64,000 bases of DNA from Asticcacaulis benevestitus DSM 16100 = ATCC BAA-896 (GCF_000376105.1 NZ_AQWM01000008.1:59281-123280), one strand, 5' to 3'; shown: positions 53,675 to 63,661, counted from the stretch's first letter. A program made the numbers and translations. The notes: generated by a model not told the origin, from the sequence alone.

Positions 53675-54436
53675 CTAAGCCGGCATAAGTTGCCCTCCAT
53701 TCACATGCAAGATCTGGCCAGTCATATAGGCGCTCATGTTGGAGGCCAGAAACACCAGCGGACCGACGCAGTCCTCCGCCACGCCTAAGCGTCCCATCGG
53801 CACGCTGTTCAACATGGCCAGCATCCGCTCCGGCGGCGTCAGGTCATGGAACGGCGTCTTGATGACACCCGGTGCGATGGCGTTGACGCGGATATTTTTC
53901 TTCGCCAGATCGCTCGCCATATGGCGCGTGACATTATGCACGAACGCCTTGGCGCTGGCGTAAAGCCCTGAACCCGGCGCGCCGCCATTATTGCCAGCGA
54001 TGGAGCCGAGATTGATGATGGATCCGCCGCCGCGCGCCTCCATAAAGGGCACTACAGCTTGTGAGGCATGGATCACCGCACGTACATTCAGCGCCATGAC
54101 CCGCTCATAAAGCGCGTCGTCCCAATCGAGGAACAGGGTGCGCGTCATCAGCGAGCCGGCATTGTTGATCAGGATATCGAGCCCGCCGAGTTTATGCGCC
54201 GCCTCTTGCACCAGAGGGGCTGCGGTTTCCGGTTGCATGAGGTCGGCCTGAAACAAATGAACCTCACCACCATCGGCGCGGATCAGATCGGCCACCTTTT
54301 GCGCCGCCTCTTCGCTGGCGTTGTAATGGAGCGCCACCTTCGCGCCCAGTCGGGCGAAGCCTTGTGCGGCGGCGCCGCCGATCCCCGTGCTGGCGCCCGT
54401 AATCAAAACGCACTTCCCTTGCAGGTCTTCCAACAT
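53675..54436 (-). CDS. SDR-family oxidoreductase (FabG-like)
   Basis: 253 residues. Classical short-chain dehydrogenase: TGASTGIGGAAA (nucleotide loop, 14-25), NNAG (about 93-96), catalytic Ser in INLGSIAGN, YASAK (about Tyr157, Lys161), and GVIKTPF. The end HVNGGQLMPA is typical of 3-oxoacyl-ACP reductase-like members; the substrate cannot be told. GGAGG before the ATG supports the start. It lies 13 bases after the MATE gene stop and is probably cotranscribed with it. Confidence 0.88.
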   Translation of the reverse strand: MLEDLQGKCVLITGASTGIGGAAAQGFARLGAKVALHYNASEEAAQKVADLIRADGGEVHLFQADLMQPETAAPLVQEAAHKLGGLDILINNAGSLMTRTLFLDWDDALYERVMALNVRAVIHASQAVVPFMEARGGGSIINLGSIAGNNGGAPGSGLYASAKAFVHNVTRHMASDLAKKNIRVNAIAPGVIKTPFHDLTPPERMLAMLNSVPMGRLGVAEDCVGPLVFLASNMSAYMTGQILHVNGGQLMPA

Positions 54437-54449
54437 GTCGCACCTCCGT

Positions 54450-55829
54450 TTATGTTTCGGCGGTTATAGCCCTGGCGCGGCGGTCGAGCCACAGGAAACG
54501 CGAAACCAGCAGCACGGCGGACAACCAACTGGCCAAAGCGCAGGCATAGATCAGGCCGGGAACGCCCAGCCCGACGTGCAGCGAAAGCCAGTAGCCCATC
54601 GGCAGCATGATCAGCCCGTAAGCGATATAGTGCAGGACCGGCGCAATCAGGACGTCATGACGCGCACGCAAAGCCTGAGCGCCGACCACCTGAACGCCAT
54701 CGGGCACAAAGAACAAACAGGCCAGAAGAAGCGCGCCCTGCACCCCGCCGAGCAGGGCCGGATCGGAGGTATAACCGGCGGCGATGGCCTGCGCGCCGAT
54801 CAGCACGGTCAGGCAGACGGCCAGCATGAATCCGCCCGCCGAGATGAAGCTGACACGTCCCATGCGGGCAATGCCGGCAGGATCACCAGCGCCATAGGCT
54901 CCCCCGACCAGAACCGAGCAACCGATCGCCAGTCCCATCGGCACCATGAAAACGACGCTGGCGAAATTGAGCACGATGGCCCACACCGCGACCGCCGTTT
55001 CCGAAATACGGCCGGCGAAGACGGTCATGCCGGCAAACGCCGCGACCTCGATGAAATAGGACGCTCCGGCCGCATAACCAACCTGACGCTGCTCACGCGC
55101 GCCTTGCGGGTCCGGTGCGTGCCGTCCGAGCAGGCGGAAGCTTTTGACCTGCTTCAAACGGAACAGATAGATCAGCAATCCCACCGTCACCAACATACGC
55201 GCGACCAGGGTCGAGATCGCCGCTCCCATGGCGCCGTCGCTGTCGATACCGGGGATGGTCACCACGCCGGGCACCAGCACGAACAGCAGCGCGACATTGA
55301 CGACATTGCCGGCCCAGGTGAAGACCATGCCGGGGCGCGTCCGGCCGAGGCCTTCGAGGAATTCCGAAACCGCCACCGCCACCATGTAAAACGGCATGCT
55401 GAGCGCGAAGATCAGCAAGGGGCCGGTTGCGCCGGCTGCCAGTTCCGGACGGACCACGGCGTTCAGCATCCATGAACCGCCAAGTGTCAGGGCCACCATT
55501 GAACCGACGCCCAGGATAATGGCGTAGACCACGGCGCGCTGGAAGGTGGCGCCGATGCGCTCAGGCTCCCCTGCCCCGACAAACTGCGCCGTCTTGACCT
55601 GAACCCCCACCAGAAGACCGATCGAGGTGACCAGAAAAATACTCGTCGGCGCCCAGGCCAGCGAATGATAGCCCAGTTCGGCCGACGAATAGTGCCCGAC
55701 CACCAGCGTGTCCATCAGCCCCATCAGCATAAAGCCGAGGCGCGACATGATCACCGGCCATGACAGACGATAAAGGGCGGCAAATGCCGCCCTCGTTTGA
55801 GGCTCAATCCGGTAGATCAGGGTTTTCAT
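54450..55829 (-). CDS. MATE-family efflux transporter
   Basis: 459 residues with twelve predicted helices in two halves. LSWPVIMSRLGFMLMGLMDTLVVGHYSSAELGYHS (key parts LMGLMDTLVVGHYS, ELGYHS) is the MATE N-terminal signature, mirrored in the second half by GLAIGCSVLVGGAYGAGDPAG. It exports drugs or metabolites with Na+ or H+. The ATG at 55829 places the first helix correctly; the longer frame upstream adds charged residues without a ribosome site. Confidence 0.9.
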   Translation of the reverse strand: MKTLIYRIEPQTRAAFAALYRLSWPVIMSRLGFMLMGLMDTLVVGHYSSAELGYHSLAWAPTSIFLVTSIGLLVGVQVKTAQFVGAGEPERIGATFQRAVVYAIILGVGSMVALTLGGSWMLNAVVRPELAAGATGPLLIFALSMPFYMVAVAVSEFLEGLGRTRPGMVFTWAGNVVNVALLFVLVPGVVTIPGIDSDGAMGAAISTLVARMLVTVGLLIYLFRLKQVKSFRLLGRHAPDPQGAREQRQVGYAAGASYFIEVAAFAGMTVFAGRISETAVAVWAIVLNFASVVFMVPMGLAIGCSVLVGGAYGAGDPAGIARMGRVSFISAGGFMLAVCLTVLIGAQAIAAGYTSDPALLGGVQGALLLACLFFVPDGVQVVGAQALRARHDVLIAPVLHYIAYGLIMLPMGYWLSLHVGLGVPGLIYACALASWLSAVLLVSRFLWLDRRARAITAET

Positions 55830-55972
55830 GCCGGCTCTGTAGCTGATTTTGTGATCACGCTCAACGACATTCCGACCGGCATTTTTTGCGCACACACCCG
55901 GCTTGCCGTGCAAAAAATACCGCGCACCAACATTTCACCGGCGCAACAATCTGAAGATTAAGCGTTTTGGTC

Positions 55973-55988
55973 TGGCACGCCGCTTGCA
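55973..55988 (+). promoter_or_regulatory. Sigma-54 (-24/-12) promoter
   Basis: TGGCACG-CCGC-TTGCA matches the sigma-54 consensus TGGCACG-N4-TTGCW at every conserved position, with correct spacing of GG and GC. Transcription should start about 12 bases after the GC, near 55999, roughly 60 bases before the ATG at 56060. It must be driven by an enhancer-binding activator. Confidence 0.85.
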
Positions 55989-56059
55989 GCGTTCAGGAAG
56001 TCCATAGGTTCAGAAGAACCGCAAAGCTTCACGCTTGCCCTGCCCTTTGGAGTTTCCCC

Positions 56060-56389
56060 ATGCAGATCGGTTCTTCCTTCACCATGCCCGTGTCCTTCAA
56101 CATGGGCTCCAGCTCAAAGACCTCCACCACCAGCGATCCGCTCAGCCAGATCGCGCCGTCGTCCTCCGACACAGCCGAGGCGAGCCTGATGAAGTTCCTC
56201 AAGATGTCGCCCGCCGAGAAGTTGCAATGTACCTGGCTCAACAGCCACGGCATCACCAAGGAGAAATTGGCCGCGATGAAGCCTGAAGAGCGCATCGCAA
56301 TCCAGAAGCAGATGACCGACGAACTGCAGGAACAGGCTCGTCAAGAGATGGAAAAGAAGAAAGGTGCCACGGTCAATATTGTGGTGTAA
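56060..56389 (+). CDS. Small helical protein under sigma-54 control
   Basis: 109 residues. The N-terminal 40 are Ser/Thr-rich (MQIGSSFTMPVSFNMGSSSK). The C-terminal half is helical and charged: FLKMSPAEKLQCTWLNSHGITKEKLAAM (key part MSPAEKL...WLNSHGIT) and PEERIAIQKQMTDELQEQARQEMEKKKG. A similar PAExxxxxWLxxHGLTEExLAxMxPEER motif appears in uncharacterised alphaproteobacterial proteins. No signal peptide. GGAG precedes the ATG. The sigma-54 promoter suggests a role tied to polar development or motility (inference). Confidence 0.75.
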   Translation: MQIGSSFTMPVSFNMGSSSKTSTTSDPLSQIAPSSSDTAEASLMKFLKMSPAEKLQCTWLNSHGITKEKLAAMKPEERIAIQKQMTDELQEQARQEMEKKKGATVNIVV

Positions 56390-56392
56390 AAA

Positions 56393-56418
56393 AGCCCGCA
56401 AGGCGAACCTTGCGGGCT
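56393..56418. terminator. Bidirectional terminator
   Basis: AGCCCGCAAGG (56393-56403) pairs perfectly with CCTTGCGGGCT (56408-56418) around CGAA. A-rich sequence to its left gives a T-run on the minus strand. It separates the convergent small gene and DAHP synthase gene. Confidence 0.85.
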
Positions 56419-56433
56419 ATCTTGTCTCCGACC

Positions 56434-57807
56434 TCAAGCCGCCTTGGTTGCGGCCGTTTTCAGACTGTGCAGACGCTCGGCGACTAGGAACGACAGTTCC
56501 AGCGCCTGATCGGCATTGAGGCGCGGATCGCAGTGCGTGTGGTAACGATCCTGCAAATCCTCTTCCGAGAGCGCGAAGGCGCCGCCGGTGCATTCCGTCA
56601 CGTTCTGTCCGGTCATTTCCAGGTGCATACCGCCCGGATGAACGCCTTCCGACGCCGCGATATCGACGAAGGAACGGACCTCACCCAGGATGCGGTCGAA
56701 CGGGCGCGTCTTGTAGCCGTTGTTCGCCTTGACGACATTGCCGTGCATCGGATCGATCGACCAGACAACCGGCGAACCGTGCTTCTTGGTGGCAGCCATC
56801 AGGCGCGGCAGGCGTTCGGCGACCTTGTCGGAACCGAAGCGGCCAATCAGGGTCAGGCGCCCCGGAATACCTTCCGGATTAAGCGTATCGATCAGTCGCA
56901 GCAGGTCGTCGGGCTCGATGGTAGGGCCGGCCTTGACGCCGATCGGGTTCTTGATGCCCTTCATGTAGTTGACGTGGGCGCCATCAAGCTGACGGGTACG
57001 CTCGCCGATCCACAGCATGTGGGCCGAGGTGTCGTACCAGTCGCCACTGGTCGAATCGACGCGGGTCATGGCCTGCTCGTAGTTGAGCAGCAAGGCTTCG
57101 TGCGAGGTGAAGAAATCGACCTGGCGAATTTCAGGCTGGCGATCAGGCGTTATGCCGATGGCCGACATGAAACTCAGGGTTTCGGAAATCTTGTCGGCCA
57201 GAGCGCGGTAACGCTCACCCTGCGGGGAACCCGACACAAAGCCCAGCGTCCATTTGTGGATATTGTACAGATCGGCATAACCGCCCTGCGCGAAGGCGCG
57301 CAGCAGGTTCAGCGTGGCTGATGACTGGTGGTAAGCCTTGATCAGGCGCTGCGGATCAGGGATGCGCGCCTCTTCGGTGAACTCCATGCCGTTGATGTTG
57401 TCACCGCGATACGACGGCAGGGTGACGCCATCGATGGTCTCGATCGCCGATGAACGCGGCTTGCCGAACTGACCGGCGATACGGCCAACCTTGACCACCG
57501 GCTTGCCGCCGGCAAACGTCAGGATAACGGCCATTTGCAGGATCAGGCGGAAGCTGTCACGGATATTGTCCGCCGAGAATTCCTTAAAGGATTCAGCGCA
57601 ATCCCCGCCTTGCAACAGGAAGCCATTGCCTTCGGCCACCTTGCCCAGCGCACTCGTCAGGCGACGCGCCTCGCCGGCAAAGACCAGCGGCGGCAGGTGG
57701 GACAATTCGCTTTCTACAGCATCAAGGGCCTGCGTATCCGGGTAATCGTTCGGCATATGCAGGGCTGGCATGGAGCGCCAGTCTTTCGGGGACCAAATCT
57801 TTTTCAT
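56434..57807 (-). CDS. 3-deoxy-7-phosphoheptulonate synthase, class II
   Basis: 457 residues. [70 protein letters not shown] and WSIDPMHGN are class II (AroF_II, plant-type) DAHP synthase signatures; the Cys in GGDCAE is a metal ligand. It joins phosphoenolpyruvate and erythrose 4-phosphate, the first step of aromatic amino-acid synthesis. The ribosome site is weak. A strong palindrome lies 20 bases upstream of the start. Confidence 0.94.
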   Translation of the reverse strand: MKKIWSPKDWRSMPALHMPNDYPDTQALDAVESELSHLPPLVFAGEARRLTSALGKVAEGNGFLLQGGDCAESFKEFSADNIRDSFRLILQMAVILTFAGGKPVVKVGRIAGQFGKPRSSAIETIDGVTLPSYRGDNINGMEFTEEARIPDPQRLIKAYHQSSATLNLLRAFAQGGYADLYNIHKWTLGFVSGSPQGERYRALADKISETLSFMSAIGITPDRQPEIRQVDFFTSHEALLLNYEQAMTRVDSTSGDWYDTSAHMLWIGERTRQLDGAHVNYMKGIKNPIGVKAGPTIEPDDLLRLIDTLNPEGIPGRLTLIGRFGSDKVAERLPRLMAATKKHGSPVVWSIDPMHGNVVKANNGYKTRPFDRILGEVRSFVDIAASEGVHPGGMHLEMTGQNVTECTGGAFALSEEDLQDRYHTHCDPRLNADQALELSFLVAERLHSLKTAATKAA

Positions 57808-57826
57808 AACGCTTTTTATACTTTCG

Positions 57827-57846
57827 TCCGGTTGAACTCAACCGGA
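57827..57846. promoter_or_regulatory. Palindrome in the DAHP synthase leader
   Basis: TCCGGTTGA (57827-57835) and TCAACCGGA (57838-57846) are perfect complements two bases apart. It is 20-39 bases upstream of the DAHP synthase start, downstream of a TATATAT stretch that could be a -10. It is an operator or a leader hairpin. Confidence 0.5.
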
Positions 57847-57903
57847 AACCCATTGAGACATATATAGGCGAAGAAATTCCCCTGTAAAGTCCGTGGCTTG
57901 TAG

Positions 57904-59247
57904 TTAATTTCGTAACTTTATACTATGACGAGCGGCACGAATGGCCAACACCATGGCGGTGACAGCGAAGGCGCCTAGGCAATAAACCCAGGCGCGCCAC
58001 AGACCATAGCTGACCGTGCCGATGATCAGGAACGACGTCGCCTGAGCCATCAGATAGGGGCGGAAGCGGGTGACAAGACTGGCTTCAACGATAGGGCGCG
58101 GTGCTTCATCGAGCGAGCGCAGCACATCGGTTTGCGGCGCTTCGGCCTCCGCCGTCGCCTTCATGCTCCAGAACAGACAGAACCAGAAGGCCGCCAGCAC
58201 AAGCAGGCCGGGGATGCCCAGTTCAAGCCAGGCTTGCAAGGCCATGTTGTGCGGATGGTTCGGAATGGTGGCGCCGAAGTGCCGTGACGATTCGTAGCCC
58301 AGCCCCCATATCGGTGTTTCCAGCGCGCGCTCGACCGTAAAGGTCCAGATATCGATCCGTGCCGCCCACGACGGCAGGATGTCGGTCTTGATCTTTTCGG
58401 CCAGACCATTGTGCATGATCGCCATAATAAACAGCGGGAACAGCAGCATGGGGATCAGGCTGACAAAGGCCGCCAGACGTTCGGGCGCCAGCGCTTTCAG
58501 CGCGCGCGGCCAGTATTTCACCGAGAAAAACACGATGGCCGAAGCAACCAATGCGATAAGCTGTGCGTTGTTGTCACTGGTCAGCGCACCGGCGATGATC
58601 GCCACAGCCATAAAGCCAACAGTAACAGGACGACCGCGCGTCATTTCCATAAGGGCGAACGGCCAGAACATCATCAGCAGCACGCAGTTGGTATTCGACA
58701 TGCCAACGATCAGCATGTTGTCGCGGCTGTGAAAATAGGCCGCGCTCAGGCTGCGGCGCAGGCCGAACTGGCTGATCGCTTCAATGAATTGCACAGCGGT
58801 CAGGACCAGCAAAGCATAGGCGAAAATATGGAAGACCTTGAGCGCCTGTTGGTCATCAAGCGAGCGCGCCGCGAAAATCATCGCCCAGGCCAGACACCAG
58901 ATGATGGCCGGCACGACGATTGTCACCGGCCCGTCAATGACCAGTTGTGAGCCGGCATAGGCCTTGGCCAAGGGCACGCCATGCGCCACCGCCTCAACGA
59001 AATCAGAACGGAAAAAGGCGATCAGCAGCAGCAGCCCCGTGGTGATGGTAAACGGCGCGAACGCCTTCCACGAACCTTTGGAAAGAAACAGATGCCCCAG
59101 CAAAGGCGCGCCGATCAGTAACAGCAGAGCCGGCAGACCGGTTGCGGCCGCATACGACCACAGACCCAGCAGGCTCAGTCCCAGGATCAGAACCCATACC
59201 GTATAGTTGTCACGGACACGCTGCCACATAGTTTTGTCTTCGGTCAT
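57904..59247 (-). CDS. O-antigen ligase/polymerase-family membrane protein
   Basis: 447 residues with ten to twelve hydrophobic helices. The large periplasmic loop before the last helices contains WGLGYESSRHFGATIPNHPHNMALQAWLELGIPGLL (key parts GLGYESS, NHPHNMALQAWLELG), the Wzy_C/RfaL motif with the conserved His and Glu. Members ligate or polymerise O-antigen or other surface glycans. Its ATG overlaps the gor stop (ATGA), so it is the last gene of glmU-rpiA-gor-ligase. Confidence 0.87.
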   Translation of the reverse strand: MTEDKTMWQRVRDNYTVWVLILGLSLLGLWSYAAATGLPALLLLIGAPLLGHLFLSKGSWKAFAPFTITTGLLLLIAFFRSDFVEAVAHGVPLAKAYAGSQLVIDGPVTIVVPAIIWCLAWAMIFAARSLDDQQALKVFHIFAYALLVLTAVQFIEAISQFGLRRSLSAAYFHSRDNMLIVGMSNTNCVLLMMFWPFALMEMTRGRPVTVGFMAVAIIAGALTSDNNAQLIALVASAIVFFSVKYWPRALKALAPERLAAFVSLIPMLLFPLFIMAIMHNGLAEKIKTDILPSWAARIDIWTFTVERALETPIWGLGYESSRHFGATIPNHPHNMALQAWLELGIPGLLVLAAFWFCLFWSMKATAEAEAPQTDVLRSLDEAPRPIVEASLVTRFRPYLMAQATSFLIIGTVSYGLWRAWVYCLGAFAVTAMVLAIRAARHSIKLRN

Positions 59248-60635
59248 ACGGCCCGCTTATCTTTCAGGGTTACTAGCTCTTCCGCCGCGGTCGGGTGGAC
59301 CGCGCAGGTGGCATCCCATTGCGCCTTGGTCAGCCTGGCCTTCACGGCCACACCGGCAATCTGGATGATCTCGCCCGCCTCACCGCCCACGATATGGACG
59401 CCCAGCACGACATCGCTTTTCTGATCGACGATCAATTTCATATAGATGCGGCTTTCACCACCGATAAAGGCAGTTTTCATTGAACGGAAGCGCGTCTGGT
59501 AGACATCGTAGGCGATGCCCTTTTCCGTGGCCTCCGCCTCGGTCAGGCCGACCGTGCCGATCTGCGGCTGCGAGAAGACCGCCGTCGGTATGTTCTCGTA
59601 GTCATAGGCCGTGGCGTTATCCTTGAAGGCAGTCTCGACAAAGGCGACCGCCTCACGGATAGCGACCGGCGTCAGGTTCATACGGTTGGTGACGTCGCCG
59701 ATGGCATAGATATGCTTGTGGCTGGTGCGCGAGAAAGAATCGACCGGAATGGCGCCGTGGACGTCGGGCGTAATCCCTATGGCGTCGAGGTTGAGCCCTT
59801 CGGTCTTCGGCTTGCGACCGGAGGCATAGAGCACCTGATCGGCCAGCATGGTGCTGCCGTCGTTCATGGTGATCAGCATCTGACTTTTTTGCCCCTCGTC
59901 AGTTTTCTTGAGGTGAACCGGATCAAGCTGGGTACGGATCTTGATGCCACGCAGGGCCATTTCGCTGGCCAGGTGATCGCGCACATCGTCATCGAAGCCG
60001 CGCAGGATCTTCTGCCCGCGGTAAAGCAGGGTCACGTCAACGCCCAGGCCATGCATGATACCGGCGAATTCGACCGCGATATAACCGCCGCCGACAATGG
60101 CCAGCGATTTCGGCAGTTCCGGCAGATTGAACATGTCGTTGGAGGTAAGGCCGTGTTCGGCCACGCCGGGGCAATGCTGCGGCAGGAAGGGCCAGCCGCC
60201 AACCGCAATCAGGATAGTTTTAGCCGAAACAACACGTTCCCCGCCCTGCTTCGTGGTCAGGATGAGGTGATGCTCATCTTTGAAAGCGGCGTGGGCAGCG
60301 ATGACCTCGACGCCGGCCTTGACCAGATTGGCGGTATAGATCTGCGACAGGCGATCCAGTTCGGCATTGTTGGTGGTGCGGAAACTGTTCCAGTCGAAGG
60401 CGCCGGTGGAGGCGTCTTTCCAGCCGAAACCCTGCGCATAATGCACCTGTTCGGAGACTTCCGAGGCATAGACCATGAACTTCTTAGGCACGCAGCCGCG
60501 CAGGACGCAGGTGCCGCCGGGACGGTCCTCCTCCGCGACCGCCACCTTGAGGCCCAGTTGCGCCGCCAGCCTTGCCGCGCGAACCCCGCCCGAACCCGCG
60601 CCGATAACAAACAGATCGTAGTCGTACTTGGTCAT
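59244..60635 (-). CDS. gor: Glutathione-disulfide reductase
   Basis: 463 residues. FAD-binding GAGSGG (12-17), redox pair Cys43/Cys48 in GGTCVLRGCVPKK, NADP-binding GGGYIAVEFAGI, and the C-terminal catalytic His in CAVHPTAAEE are all present. Arg residues after the second Rossmann motif favour NADPH. It reduces oxidised glutathione in the cytoplasm, using NADPH that the pnt genes in this window could supply. It lies 34 bases after rpiA. Confidence 0.93.
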   Translation of the reverse strand: MTKYDYDLFVIGAGSGGVRAARLAAQLGLKVAVAEEDRPGGTCVLRGCVPKKFMVYASEVSEQVHYAQGFGWKDASTGAFDWNSFRTTNNAELDRLSQIYTANLVKAGVEVIAAHAAFKDEHHLILTTKQGGERVVSAKTILIAVGGWPFLPQHCPGVAEHGLTSNDMFNLPELPKSLAIVGGGYIAVEFAGIMHGLGVDVTLLYRGQKILRGFDDDVRDHLASEMALRGIKIRTQLDPVHLKKTDEGQKSQMLITMNDGSTMLADQVLYASGRKPKTEGLNLDAIGITPDVHGAIPVDSFSRTSHKHIYAIGDVTNRMNLTPVAIREAVAFVETAFKDNATAYDYENIPTAVFSQPQIGTVGLTEAEATEKGIAYDVYQTRFRSMKTAFIGGESRIYMKLIVDQKSDVVLGVHIVGGEAGEIIQIAGVAVKARLTKAQWDATCAVHPTAAEELVTLKDKRAV

Positions 60636-60669
60636 ATCGATACTTTCGGCGGAACGCCCGCGATAACAA

Positions 60670-61362
60670 TTACGGATGCAGGACCTTCACGCCGTCCGGT
60701 CCGCCAATCAGGGCGACATCCGCCAGATCGAGGAACAGGCCGTGATCGACCACGCCGGTCAGGGATTTCAACGCACTGGCCAAACCCGCCGGCTCATGGA
60801 TCGCCCCGCACGCTACGTCGAAGATAAGGTTGCCGCCATCGGTAATCCAGTAATCGTCACCTTTTTTACGCGCCTTTGGCATCATGGTGATGTCGAACTC
60901 GATCAGAACGTCGGAAATCCGGTTGACCGTGCCCTTCCAGGCGAAGGGCTCGACCTCGATCGGCAGAGCGAACTTACCTAAAGTCGCCACATGCTTGGCG
61001 GCGTCGGCGATGACAATGCATGAGTTCGCCTGCTCCCAGATCAGTTTCTCGCGCAGGAGGGCCGCACCACCGCCCTTGATCAGCGCCAGGCCAGGCCCTA
61101 CTTCATCTGCACCATCAACACACAGGTCCAACATCCCGACATCATTGATGTCCTTGATCACCAACCCCAGACTTTCGGCCAATTGCGTCGTCTGGATCGA
61201 GGTTGAGACGAGGGTCAGTTTCATGCCGGCCTTGATCTGTTCGGCCACCGCCTTGACAAACCATGCCGCCGTCGAGCCGGTTCCCAGGCCCACCTTCATA
61301 CCGTCCTTGACATAGGCGACGGCAGCATCGCCCACCTGTTTCTTCTGTTCGTCAGCGGTCAT
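60670..61362 (-). CDS. rpiA: Ribose-5-phosphate isomerase A
   Basis: 230 residues. GLGTGSTAAWFVKA, STSIQTTQLAESLG, DLCVDGADEVGPGL and KGGGAALLREKLIW are the RpiA active-site segments (Asp in DGADE, Lys in KGGGAALLREK). It interconverts ribose 5-phosphate and ribulose 5-phosphate. The ATG at 61362 overlaps the glmU TGA by one base; a GTG three bases earlier is possible. Confidence 0.95.
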   Translation of the reverse strand: MTADEQKKQVGDAAVAYVKDGMKVGLGTGSTAAWFVKAVAEQIKAGMKLTLVSTSIQTTQLAESLGLVIKDINDVGMLDLCVDGADEVGPGLALIKGGGAALLREKLIWEQANSCIVIADAAKHVATLGKFALPIEVEPFAWKGTVNRISDVLIEFDITMMPKARKKGDDYWITDGGNLIFDVACGAIHEPAGLASALKSLTGVVDHGLFLDLADVALIGGPDGVKVLHP

Positions 61363-62726
61363 CACTTTTTACCCTTTTGGGCGGCCTTTTCAGCCGCCTT
61401 GCGTTCACGGAAGGCCGTTGACCAGCCCGTCTTTTCAATCTGTTGCGCGCGCTCAAAAGCCAGAGCCCCCGGCGCCACGTCCTCGGTGATCACCGAACCG
61501 GAGCCAGTCATCGCGCCATCACCTATGGTCACCGGCGCCACCAGCGAGGTGTTGGAACCGATAAAGGCGCGCTCACCGATAGTGGTCTTGTATTTGAAAT
61601 AGCCATCGTAGTTGCAGAAGATGGTTCCTGCGCCAATATTAGAGCCAGCCCCCACGCTGCCATCGCCAAGATAGCTGAGGTGATTGGCCTTGGCGCCCTC
61701 GCCGATCGTCACGTTTTTCACCTCGACGAAGTTGCCGATATGCGCATCCTTGCCGATTTCCGCCCCAAGCCGCAAACGGGCATAGGGACCGATCAGCGCC
61801 CCCTTACCGACCCTAGCACCTTCGAGATGCGAAAACGCCCGGATCACCGCGCCGGTGTCAACCGTCACGCCCTCGCCGAAGACGACGTTCGGCTCAATGG
61901 TTACGCCCGGCGCGATCTCGGTGTCATAGGAAAAGAAAACGGTTTCCGGCGCCGGCATATGCACGCCATTGTCCATAAAGGCGCGGCGCACGCCGTTCTG
62001 CCAGACCTTCTCGATCACCGCCAGTTCGGCCTGTCCGTTGGCGCCCAGCACCTCGTTTTCCTCAGCCATGGTCACCCGCGGCTGCAAGTCACGCGCGCGG
62101 GCCAGCCCGACAATATCGGTCAGGTAATATTCGCCCTTGGAATTCTCATTCTTCACTTCGGCCAGCAGCGAGAACAGCAAGGCGCGGTCACAGGCAATGA
62201 CGCCCGAATTACAGGCCTTGATCTTGAGCTGTTCCGGCGTGCACTCGCGCATCTCGACAATGGCGTTGAGCTTATCACCTTCCAGCACCAGACGGCCATA
62301 GGCGGCCGGATCGGCGGCCTCGAAGCCCAGTACAGCCATATCGGCCTCAAGCGCGAACACGGGCTCCAGCACCTTGGCGGCCATCAGCGGTGAGTCGGCA
62401 TAGGTGATGATGACCTTGCCATCAAAACCGGCCAAGGCTTCACGCGCCACATTGACCGCGTGCGCCGTGCCCATGGGCGGGTCTTGCGTCACGATATTCT
62501 CTGCGCCCACACGCCTGGTCGCCGTCTCGCGGACTGCCGGGCTATGGTTGCCGACCACCACGATCACCCGTTCGCACCCAACCTCATAGGCCGCGTCGAT
62601 GGCGCGATCGAGCATGGTGCGCCCGCCGATCCGGTGCAGCACCTTCGGTAGGGGCGACTTCATGCGCGTGCCCTGCCCCGCGGCCAGGATAACAGCGGCG
62701 CGGCGGATGCTTGCGATTTCAGCCAT
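61362..62726 (-). CDS. glmU: Bifunctional UDP-N-acetylglucosamine pyrophosphorylase / glucosamine-1-phosphate acetyltransferase
   Basis: 454 residues. The uridyltransferase domain starts [19 protein letters not shown]. The C-terminal half is a left-handed beta-helix of hexapeptide repeats with [23 protein letters not shown] (key part [18 protein letters not shown]) and [18 protein letters not shown]. It makes UDP-GlcNAc for peptidoglycan and LPS. It is the first gene of the operon ending in the O-antigen ligase gene, and AAGAG precedes its ATG. Confidence 0.96.
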   Translation of the reverse strand: MAEIASIRRAAVILAAGQGTRMKSPLPKVLHRIGGRTMLDRAIDAAYEVGCERVIVVVGNHSPAVRETATRRVGAENIVTQDPPMGTAHAVNVAREALAGFDGKVIITYADSPLMAAKVLEPVFALEADMAVLGFEAADPAAYGRLVLEGDKLNAIVEMRECTPEQLKIKACNSGVIACDRALLFSLLAEVKNENSKGEYYLTDIVGLARARDLQPRVTMAEENEVLGANGQAELAVIEKVWQNGVRRAFMDNGVHMPAPETVFFSYDTEIAPGVTIEPNVVFGEGVTVDTGAVIRAFSHLEGARVGKGALIGPYARLRLGAEIGKDAHIGNFVEVKNVTIGEGAKANHLSYLGDGSVGAGSNIGAGTIFCNYDGYFKYKTTIGERAFIGSNTSLVAPVTIGDGAMTGSGSVITEDVAPGALAFERAQQIEKTGWSTAFRERKAAEKAAQKGKK

Positions 62727-62826
62727 GTGACGACTCTTTTTTAGTTTGCGGATCAGGCCGATTTAGCCCAAAGCGAACCAAAGCGGAATGACTATTCGAC
62801 ACGAACGGCCGGAGACCTGCGATAAA

Positions 62827-63504
62827 ATGAATTTAAACGGTTACATTCTCGCCTTTGACCTGGACGGTACGCTGGTGGATACCGCACCAGACATCATCGA
62901 CGCCCTGAACAAGGTTCTGGCCGAAGCTGGCATCAAGCCGTTTCACCTTGATGAGGCCCGCCCAATGATCGGTCGCGGATCCATGGAACTGCTGCGCCGC
63001 GCCTACGCCCTCGCCGGCCAGCCGCCGCTGTCGCAGGAAGAGGAAAAGCCCTTGCTCCATCGCCTGCTGACACTTTATGAAGCGCATATCAACGACCAAA
63101 GCCGCGTTTATGACGGCATGGTAGCGGCGCTCGATACGCTTGAAGCCGCCGGCGCGCGATTTGCCGTCTGCACAAACAAGCCAAACTATCTGGCGGTAAA
63201 ACTGCTGGAAACGCTAGGGCTGTCGCGACGTTTTGGCTCAATCAAAGGCGCCGACGTGGTGCGTCATAAAAAACCCGCCGCCGGTCACCTAAAGGCCTGC
63301 ATCGACGAAATGGACGGAGATATGCGCCAAGTCATCATGATCGGCGACTCCGAAACCGACTTCCTGACCGCCAAGGCTGCCGATGTGCAATGCATACTGT
63401 TCACGCACGGCTATAGCGAGCGCCCTCTGGCCGAACTCAATGCCGACGCCCTGCTCGATCACTATCGTGATCTGCCGGCGGCGGTTATGAGGTGCATAAA
63501 ATAG
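62827..63504 (+). CDS. gph: Phosphoglycolate phosphatase-like HAD hydrolase
   Basis: 225 residues. HAD motifs: AFDLDGTLVDT (motif I with nucleophile Asp), VCTNKPNYLA (motif II), HKKPAAGHL (motif III Lys) and MIGDSETDFLTAK (motif IV). The cap contains GRGSMELLRRAYALAG, usual for Gph. It removes phosphate from 2-phosphoglycolate formed by DNA repair and oxygenase side reactions. The ATG at 62827 matches homologues; the earlier in-frame start at 62788 adds a charged extension. Confidence 0.9.
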   Translation: MNLNGYILAFDLDGTLVDTAPDIIDALNKVLAEAGIKPFHLDEARPMIGRGSMELLRRAYALAGQPPLSQEEEKPLLHRLLTLYEAHINDQSRVYDGMVAALDTLEAAGARFAVCTNKPNYLAVKLLETLGLSRRFGSIKGADVVRHKKPAAGHLKACIDEMDGDMRQVIMIGDSETDFLTAKAADVQCILFTHGYSERPLAELNADALLDHYRDLPAAVMRCIK

Positions 63505-63586
63505 AAAAGGCTCTTGCGTGTCGTGTTTGCGCACGCTAATACGCCCCTTCCTCGCCAGCCGAAACGTTTTATCGGCCACCGGTCAT

Positions 63587-63661
63587 GGACGCGTAGCTCA
63601 GCGGGAGAGCATTCGCTTCACACGCGAAGGGTCGCAGGTTCAATCCCTGCCGCGTCCACCA
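63587..63661 (+). tRNA. tRNA-Val (anticodon CAC)
   Basis: Acceptor GGACGCG (63587-63593) pairs with CGCGTCC (63651-63657). The D arm is GCTC...GAGC. Anticodon stem TTCGC/GCGAA encloses loop TTCACAC, with CAC reading GTG (valine). The T arm is GCAGG-TTCAATC-CCTGC. Discriminator A and an encoded CCA follow. Confidence 0.96.

Noticed and set aside
54387..55475. A 362-codon frame opposite the MATE gene, rich in Gln/His/Arg
   Set aside because: A shadow of the transporter's membrane helices read on the complement.
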